DNA of 64,000 nucleotides. Source: Chitinophagaceae bacterium (GTDB lineage Bacteria; Bacteroidota; Bacteroidia; Chitinophagales; Chitinophagaceae). The translations under genes were made by a program, and so were the position numbers. The stretch lies in assembly GCA_016699815.1 (NCBI GenBank), contig CP065012.1, positions 372,001 to 436,000 of the forward strand, written 5' to 3'. Below the pieces are notes generated by a model. That model ran no database searches, was not told the DNA's origin, and saw only the letters and a list, made by a program, of their open reading frames with translations. The number at the start of each line of letters is the position of its first letter. The first letter of the stretch is position 1. Positions 59,150-64,000 of the stretch are shown one piece after another.

Positions 59150-59740
59150 TTGCCGCAACAAATTGCTTTTTTTGATTTTGATGGTACCATTACCACTAAA
59201 GATACCCTTCTGGAACTTGCAAAGTTTCATAAAGGCAAAGCAGGCTATTTAAAGGGGATGCTTTTATTGCTGCCTTCGCTAATGGGCTTAAAACTTGGCC
59301 TTACAGGCAGCAGGGAGGCAAAAGAAAAATTTCTCCATTATTTTTTTGGAGGTATGCACAAGCAAAGTTTTGAAGATTTATGCTTAAAATTTACCCATAA
59401 AAAGCTGGAAAGTTTATTAAGAAAGGAAGCTATGGATAAATTAAACTGGCACCGGCAGCAAGACCACGAAATTGTTGTGGTATCTGCATCGGCCAAAAAC
59501 TGGGTTGCGCCATTTTGCCAGTTACATGAGTGGAAATATATAACCACAGCATTAGAAATAAAAAATGATTGTATTAGCGGAAATTTATCCGGCGAAAATT
59601 GCAACGGCGCCCAAAAAGCAATTAGGATAAAAGAGGTATTTGATATTGGGCTGTACGAAAAAATATTTGCTTACGGCGACAGCAGAGGTGATAAAGAAAT
59701 GCTGGCCCTGGCTACAGATGCATTTTACAGAAAATTTTAA
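59150..59740 (+). CDS. HAD-IB phosphatase (putative polyprenyl-phosphoryl-5-phosphoribose phosphatase)
   Basis: A 196-residue HAD phosphatase. Seen: motif I FFDFDGTITT (Asp9, Asp11), motif II VVSASAKNW, a Lys in the motif III region GAQKAIRI, and motif IV AYGDSRGDKEML. Belonging to the PSPase-like IB group. The start codon is TTG at 59150; no ATG is near. It follows the UbiA-type gene by five bases. By position it should remove the 5'-phosphate of the lipid-linked phosphoribose before the DprE1/DprE2 epimerisation; that role is inference. Confidence 0.8.
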   Translation: MPQQIAFFDFDGTITTKDTLLELAKFHKGKAGYLKGMLLLLPSLMGLKLGLTGSREAKEKFLHYFFGGMHKQSFEDLCLKFTHKKLESLLRKEAMDKLNWHRQQDHEIVVVSASAKNWVAPFCQLHEWKYITTALEIKNDCISGNLSGENCNGAQKAIRIKEVFDIGLYEKIFAYGDSRGDKEMLALATDAFYRKF

Positions 59741-59742
59741 AG

Positions 59743-61200
59743 CTAGTTTACAAATACCTTTACCGTAGTACTGGCAGAATCTCCGTAATTATTAATAACG
59801 GTAAGTTTAAAGCTATTCTCACCTTGTTGCAGGTTATGCACTTTTGTTTTTTCGTCAGCAGGCGATTCTATAACTGCAGCCTGTTGTGCATTTTCATTTT
59901 GCCACAAAAAACTGTTAATACTGCCCTTTTGCTGCGATGAAAATGCAGCGCTTAAAGTTGTAAAGCTTGAAGAAATGTATTGATTAATACCCGCATTTGC
60001 AATTGGAAACCTTCTTTCATCAGGATCAAAAGAGGCAATTTGCCGCCACTTTGTATTTATAGGATCTACTAACTCGGGTGCAGGAATATTTAAAGCCTCG
60101 GGATAACGAGCTTCATCCATTGGCGTTAAAGTAATTCCATTTCCCAGGCTGCGGGCTTTATTTCTTCCCCAGCTATACCAGTTGCCACCCATATCCTGGG
60201 CATACATATAAAATACATTATTGGGTGCCGTACAAATTTTATTGAACTTACCCGTTATTTGCACCGGCTTTTGAATTAATTGCCCGTGGGCATAACTCCA
60301 GCTATAGGGCAAGGGAGCATAACTGCTCCAGTCCGGCCATTGCCGGCCATTTCCCACATCGCCATGCACATTATCACCTGCGCCAAATAAATTATTGTTT
60401 GCATCTAAAATATGCAGCGTACCATAATTGCCCGAAATTTGTTTAGCTGGAAAACGGCAACCTGCCGCTTCCCATTTGCTTTTGATAGAAACTGGCCGGT
60501 GCCCCATATCTCCCACTCCAAGATAAGACCCTAAAAATCCCCATGCATAAAGATCAATGCTGGTTTCAACAACATAAACGCCAGAGCCTATGCCTGTAAT
60601 ATCCCTGGCCAGGCCGGGAATATTTATTTTGGCAGGTTTTAAAACATTACGGGAGTATTTCCAAACCGTGCCATTGCTTGCCAAAGCTAGAACCGAACTA
60701 TTGTCAAATGAAAGCGGTACAAGTTTGGTAAAAGTAACATTTGCAGGAACAGGCACAGGGAATGGCGCTATAATATTTTTTCCGCCATTTACGTAAAGTA
60801 TATCTTCACCCCAAACGAAAGGCTTTCCTTTTTTTAATGCAAAAAATGTATTTCCAATAGCATACACTTTTTCTACGCCTGTAAAATTTTTGCCGGTAAT
60901 ATCTTTTGCCACTATGCCGGCAAAAATTCCCCTGCCGGTTTTACCCGGGCCTATAATAAATGCTTCGCCCTGGGTATTTGTTGCAATAGCCTGTGCCAAT
61001 CCACAGGCTATATCCGTAAAAATTTCCGGGCTGTTGAGTTGTTTGCAAAAATAGCGGTTACCCACAGAAATAGGTATATAAACGCTACCACTATCGGTAA
61101 GGTAGGCTGTATAATATTCGCCGGTGCCTACCTGTACAATTTTTTGGGCCAAAGTATCCTTAAATAAAATACAAAAAAATAACGTGTACAGATAACGCAT
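59743..61200 (-). CDS. Secreted RCC1-repeat beta-propeller protein with PKD-like C terminus
   Basis: A 485-residue protein with signal peptide MRYLYTLFFCILFKDTLAQ. The body shows repeated Gly-rich units of the RCC1 type (VYVVETSIDLYAWGFLGSYL, LFGAGDNVHGDVGNG, YSWGRNKARSLGNGITL), which build a seven-blade propeller. The last 85 residues are PKD-like (GINQYISSSFTTL, FLWQNENAQ, NNYGDSASTTVKVFV). There is no T9SS tail or lipobox. The ATG at 61200 gives the clean signal peptide; the frame extends to 61236. Its stop is two bases from that of the HAD gene, convergent. Confidence 0.75.
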   Translation of the reverse strand: MRYLYTLFFCILFKDTLAQKIVQVGTGEYYTAYLTDSGSVYIPISVGNRYFCKQLNSPEIFTDIACGLAQAIATNTQGEAFIIGPGKTGRGIFAGIVAKDITGKNFTGVEKVYAIGNTFFALKKGKPFVWGEDILYVNGGKNIIAPFPVPVPANVTFTKLVPLSFDNSSVLALASNGTVWKYSRNVLKPAKINIPGLARDITGIGSGVYVVETSIDLYAWGFLGSYLGVGDMGHRPVSIKSKWEAAGCRFPAKQISGNYGTLHILDANNNLFGAGDNVHGDVGNGRQWPDWSSYAPLPYSWSYAHGQLIQKPVQITGKFNKICTAPNNVFYMYAQDMGGNWYSWGRNKARSLGNGITLTPMDEARYPEALNIPAPELVDPINTKWRQIASFDPDERRFPIANAGINQYISSSFTTLSAAFSSQQKGSINSFLWQNENAQQAAVIESPADEKTKVHNLQQGENSFKLTVINNYGDSASTTVKVFVN

Positions 61201-61283
61201 ACTAAAAAAATTTAGAAACAGGCACAAGATACTCAATTAGGTATTTGCTGTAAATATTTATAAAAATTATAAAGATGTAGCAA

Positions 61284-61306
61284 TAAAAAAACCCGTAAAA
61301 ACGAGT
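61284..61306 (-). terminator. Rho-independent terminator of gltA
   Basis: Minus-strand hairpin ACTCGT-TTTT-ACGGGT (one G-U pair) followed by seven T (A at 61284-61290 on plus). It lies 24 bases after the gltA stop. Confidence 0.6.
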
Positions 61307-61329
61307 AAAATATGGTAAAGTTAAAAGTA

Positions 61330-62655
61330 TTAATCTCCCCAAATTTCATCTTTACCCTGCAGCCAAAGCTTCACCGATTCTGTGGTAATGGACTTTGGCC
61401 TTTCCAAAGGCATACCCAGGGCCCTATCCCAGCAAAGGCTTGTTAAAACCCCCAATGCACGGGAAACGCCGAACAATACAGTATAAAATTCGTATTCCAC
61501 CATTCCATAGTGAACCAGTAAAGCGCCGCTATGGGCATCAACATTGGGCCAGGGATTTTTAATTTTCCCCATTGAAGAAAGTATGGTTGGAACGGTTTCG
61601 TAAATTGTCCATACCGTATTTACCAGTGGGTCATCGGGCATGTGTTTTTTACCAAATTCCATTTGTGCAGTAAACCTGGGATCGGTTTTACGCAATACGG
61701 CATGACCATATCCGGGTATCACTTTTCCTTCGCTGAGTGTTTGCTTTACATAATTTTCTATTTGTTCTTTTGTAGGGTTGTCGCTGCCAATTTTTTCTCT
61801 CAGTTCAAAAATCCATTTAATTACTTCCTGGTTGGCAAGGCCATGTAAAGGCCCGGCAAGCCCGTTCATACCGGCAGCAAAGCTTAAGTAACAATCGCTA
61901 AGGGCCGAACCCACCAGGTGCGTTGCATGGGCAGAAACATTACCACCTTCATGATCGGCATGAATGGTCATATAAAGCCGCATGAGGTCACGGAAAGATT
62001 TATCACTGAACCCAAGCATGTGGGCAAAATTGCCAGCCCAGTCCAGCATGCCGTTGGGTTGAATATGATCGCCGTTTTTATATTTTCTCCTGTAGATATA
62101 AGCTGCAATCCTGGGTAGCCGTGCAAGCAAAATCATTGCATCGTCAAAAGTAGCTTCCCAGTAATCTTTTTTGCTCATGCCTTTTGCATACTTTTTGGCA
62201 AATTCGCTTTCAGTTTGTAAAGCCATAATGCCTACCACAAACTGCGTCATAGGATGTGAGGAAATAGGCAATGCTTCAATAGTGGCAAATACATGGCTGG
62301 GTACATGGCTCCTGCGCTGCAGTACATTGGTTACATGCTGTACATCTTCGGCTGTAGGTAAATTGCCAATCAACATTAAATAAAGCAACCCTTCGGGCAA
62401 TGGTTCGGTGCCATTGGGCGCTTTAGGTAATTTTTCCTGGAGTTCGGGAATGGTATATCCACGAAAGCGGATACCTTCCTGTGAATCGAGCAGCGAGGTT
62501 TCAGTAACCAAACCGGTAATTCCCCTCATACCCTGGTAAACCTGCGAAAGGGATACTTCCCCAATCTTTTTATTGCCGTGTTCTTTAATTATTTCTTTAA
62601 TTTCTGTGGATACTGTTTCAAATTTAGAAGCAAATCTTTCCTTTAAAATTCCCAT
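61330..62655 (-). CDS. gltA: Citrate synthase
   Basis: TCA entry enzyme, 441 residues, of the Bacteroidota type that resembles eukaryotic mitochondrial citrate synthase more than E. coli GltA. Seen: the N-terminal MRGITGLVTETSLLDSQEGI with RFRGYTIPEL, the first catalytic His region HADHEGGNVSAHATHLVGSA, GLAGPLHGLANQEV, the second His in VIPGYGHAVLRKTDPR, and the Asp in PNVDAHSGALL. A strong promoter precedes it and a hairpin follows. Confidence 0.97.
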   Translation of the reverse strand: MGILKERFASKFETVSTEIKEIIKEHGNKKIGEVSLSQVYQGMRGITGLVTETSLLDSQEGIRFRGYTIPELQEKLPKAPNGTEPLPEGLLYLMLIGNLPTAEDVQHVTNVLQRRSHVPSHVFATIEALPISSHPMTQFVVGIMALQTESEFAKKYAKGMSKKDYWEATFDDAMILLARLPRIAAYIYRRKYKNGDHIQPNGMLDWAGNFAHMLGFSDKSFRDLMRLYMTIHADHEGGNVSAHATHLVGSALSDCYLSFAAGMNGLAGPLHGLANQEVIKWIFELREKIGSDNPTKEQIENYVKQTLSEGKVIPGYGHAVLRKTDPRFTAQMEFGKKHMPDDPLVNTVWTIYETVPTILSSMGKIKNPWPNVDAHSGALLVHYGMVEYEFYTVLFGVSRALGVLTSLCWDRALGMPLERPKSITTESVKLWLQGKDEIWGD

Positions 62656-62691
62656 ATTATCTTAATTTTTCAAGATGGTTTTTATAATCGC

Positions 62692-62723
62692 CAAATTTAC
62701 GATAGCTGAATTGGGTAAACAAA
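62692..62723 (-). promoter_or_regulatory. Bacteroidota-type promoter of gltA
   Basis: On the minus strand TTTG (62720-62723) is followed after 20 bases by TAAATTTG (62692-62699). This is the best match in the window to the -33 TTTG / -7 TAnnTTTG consensus. The gltA ATG is 37 bases downstream. Confidence 0.7.
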
Positions 62724-62810
62724 TGAAAGCCGATAAAGTTTAAGGAAACAGCAGATTTTTCCCACTTTAGCTAATACAAAAAACCTTCAATATTATTATT
62801 GACGGCAATA

Positions 62811-63905
62811 TTATTTGGGGGCCTTTTTGTAAATATAAAATGCCAGCAGACCAAAAAGTATATTCGGCGTCCATGCGGCCAAAAAGGGCGAAAAATTGCC
62901 TTTAATTGCAAATACAACACTAAAACGGCTAAATAAAATATAGCTCACACTTATCACTACACCAAGGGCAAGATGTGCGCCACTGCCGCCCCTAAGCCTC
63001 CTGCTGGCCAATGAAGCACCAATAATGGTTAAAATAAAAACAGAAACCGGTATGGCATCACGGTTATACCTTTCTACCAAAAGGTCGCTCAACCCTTCGG
63101 ATTGCCTCATTTTCTCCCTCCTAATAAAATCATCAAGTTCCCTGGTGGGCATTTGGTCTTTGAGGTATTCGTCTTTTCTTAAATCCAATGGCCTAAAGTT
63201 GTATTTCATCAGCAAATTGCTATTCTTTACCAGCTTTTCCTTTAAGGAATCAATGTGCCGTTCCAATACATTTGAGAGCTTCCATTTTTTTGAGCTTGTA
63301 TCCCACATTATGCTGCCTGCTCTTAGGTTATAAAGCATTTTATTATTTTGAAACTTATCAATAAAAAAGCCATTGCCTGTTTTGCTGATGGTATCGTAAG
63401 ACCGCATCCCTACATAGGTTACAGGATCTATTCTAAAATAAAGGTTTTGCAGGTATGAGGTATTTTTGTTGTGCATGCCTTTATTTACATCTACATAGTT
63501 TTTATTAAAATTGCCAAATTTTTCATTTGCTTTTGGCACCAGCGATCGGTAGCCCAGCCAAAGCAATAAGGAAAGAAACATTGCAGAAACAATGTAAGGG
63601 AGCATAAAGCGCCGAAAACTTACACCACTACTTAAAATGGCAATAATTTCTGAGCGGCCGGCCATTTTTGAAGTAAAAAAAATTACCGAAATAAAAACAA
63701 ACAAAGGAAAAAGCATGGCATCAAACCGGGGAATAAAACCCAGGTAATATTCCTTAAAAATTTGCCAGGCATTCAAATTGCTTTTTACAAAATCATCCGT
63801 TTTTTCACTTATATCTACTACTACTACAATAACGGTAAAAAGTAAAAGACAAAAGAAAAAAGTGGAGAGGTATTTAGAAATAATATACTTATCTATCTTC
63901 TTCAT
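62811..63905 (-). CDS. LptG/LptF-family lipopolysaccharide export permease
   Basis: A 364-residue membrane protein of the YjgP/YjgQ family. Seen: the first helices DKYIISKYLSTFFFCLLLFT, the FFTSKMAGRSEIIAILSSGVSFRRFM segment (split motif GRSEIIAILSSG) of LptFG coupling helices, a periplasmic beta-jellyroll (about residues 130-270), and C-terminal helices with GASLASRRLRGGSGAHLALG. It pairs with LptB to extract LPS. Bacteroidota usually carry two such proteins; only one is visible here and the LptF versus LptG choice is open. It may share a transcript with the gene ending at the right edge. Confidence 0.88.
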   Translation of the reverse strand: MKKIDKYIISKYLSTFFFCLLLFTVIVVVVDISEKTDDFVKSNLNAWQIFKEYYLGFIPRFDAMLFPLFVFISVIFFTSKMAGRSEIIAILSSGVSFRRFMLPYIVSAMFLSLLLWLGYRSLVPKANEKFGNFNKNYVDVNKGMHNKNTSYLQNLYFRIDPVTYVGMRSYDTISKTGNGFFIDKFQNNKMLYNLRAGSIMWDTSSKKWKLSNVLERHIDSLKEKLVKNSNLLMKYNFRPLDLRKDEYLKDQMPTRELDDFIRREKMRQSEGLSDLLVERYNRDAIPVSVFILTIIGASLASRRLRGGSGAHLALGVVISVSYILFSRFSVVFAIKGNFSPFLAAWTPNILFGLLAFYIYKKAPK

Positions 63906-63976
63906 TTACAGGGGCAAGATAATTTAAAAAAACAAGGCCTGTTTAGAAAATGCCGTTAAAAACAATCAGAAACTGG

Positions 63977-64000
63977 CTATTTTACCAATTCAAACCCTGC
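63977..64000 (-). CDS. Possible 3' end of a gene entering from the right
   Basis: On the minus strand one frame reads AGFELVK and then TAG at 63977, 71 bases before the lptG start. In related genomes tgt (tRNA-guanine transglycosylase) often precedes this permease gene, but seven residues are not enough to name it. Low confidence. Confidence 0.25.
   Translation of the reverse strand, partial: AGFELVK

Noticed and set aside
59743..61200. RCC1-repeat protein as a T9SS cargo
   Set aside because: The C terminus ends in a PKD-like domain (STTVKVFV) and lacks the sorting-tail motifs seen in the giant protein at 4.4-10.7 kb.

Overview
The window is a piece of a Bacteroidota chromosome, most likely from the Chitinophagaceae/Sphingobacteriia side. 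It has about 40% GC, TAnnTTTG-type -7 promoter boxes, few Shine-Dalgarno sequences, a giant secreted protein with a type IX secretion (T9SS) tail, lipoproteins with Bacteroidota-style export signals, a stand-alone PurQ and a Bacteroidota-type SecA and citrate synthase. Most genes are intact and housekeeping. No transposase, integrase, phage gene, rRNA or CRISPR array was seen; there is one tRNA, Leu(GAG).

Layout. 0-4.3 kb: end of rfaE2, then polyphosphate kinase and exopolyphosphatase (both with TTG starts) and panB. 4.4-13.5 kb: a 2122-residue T9SS cargo, a HAD phosphatase, and a DUF4139 protein that carries an inserted TonB-receptor-like plug segment. 13.7-24 kb: aminotransferase, sucD, thyA, a DsbD-N-like periplasmic protein, purQ, membrane and secreted hypotheticals, an ABC exporter pair, a matrixin-like metalloprotease, tRNA-Leu and a DsbA-like protein lacking its CxxC. 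24-33 kb: clpB, a serine hydrolase, an outer-membrane-type protein, queG-anmK, a SRPBCC protein and an ABC-2 permease. 32.9-37.9 kb: an Xre/RES toxin-antitoxin pair overlapping folK, then a deoxynucleoside kinase, an MFS permease, surE and small membrane proteins. 38-41.3 kb: secA.

The accessory core is 41.4-47.7 kb, between secA and atpG. It reads as an array of polymorphic toxin-immunity modules built on surface lipoproteins. Two modules share about 400 bp of near-identical DNA, covering the tail of the previous immunity gene, a structured promoter region, and the lipoprotein signal plus first mature residues. They then diverge into different C-terminal toxin domains: a permuted papain/NlpC-like domain in one and a Tae4-type peptidoglycan amidase in the other. 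Each is followed at once by a small membrane-anchored or lipoprotein immunity candidate. In both modules the ATG is thrown out of frame by a simple repeat inside the signal peptide (C11 in one, AATT x3 in the other). A third, more degraded pair follows. This is the most likely novel system in the window. The sequence does not settle whether it is phase-variable or simply decaying.

48-64 kb: atpG, scpB, a dienelactone hydrolase lipoprotein, an outer-membrane barrel protein, an acyltransferase, a SGNH hydrolase, and a tight five-gene operon. That operon (DprE1-like oxidase, DprE2-like SDR, GT-C-like membrane protein, UbiA-type phosphoribosyl transferase, HAD phosphatase) looks like a complete polyprenyl-phosphate-arabinose pathway. 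An RCC1-repeat secreted protein, citrate synthase and LptG/LptF close the window.
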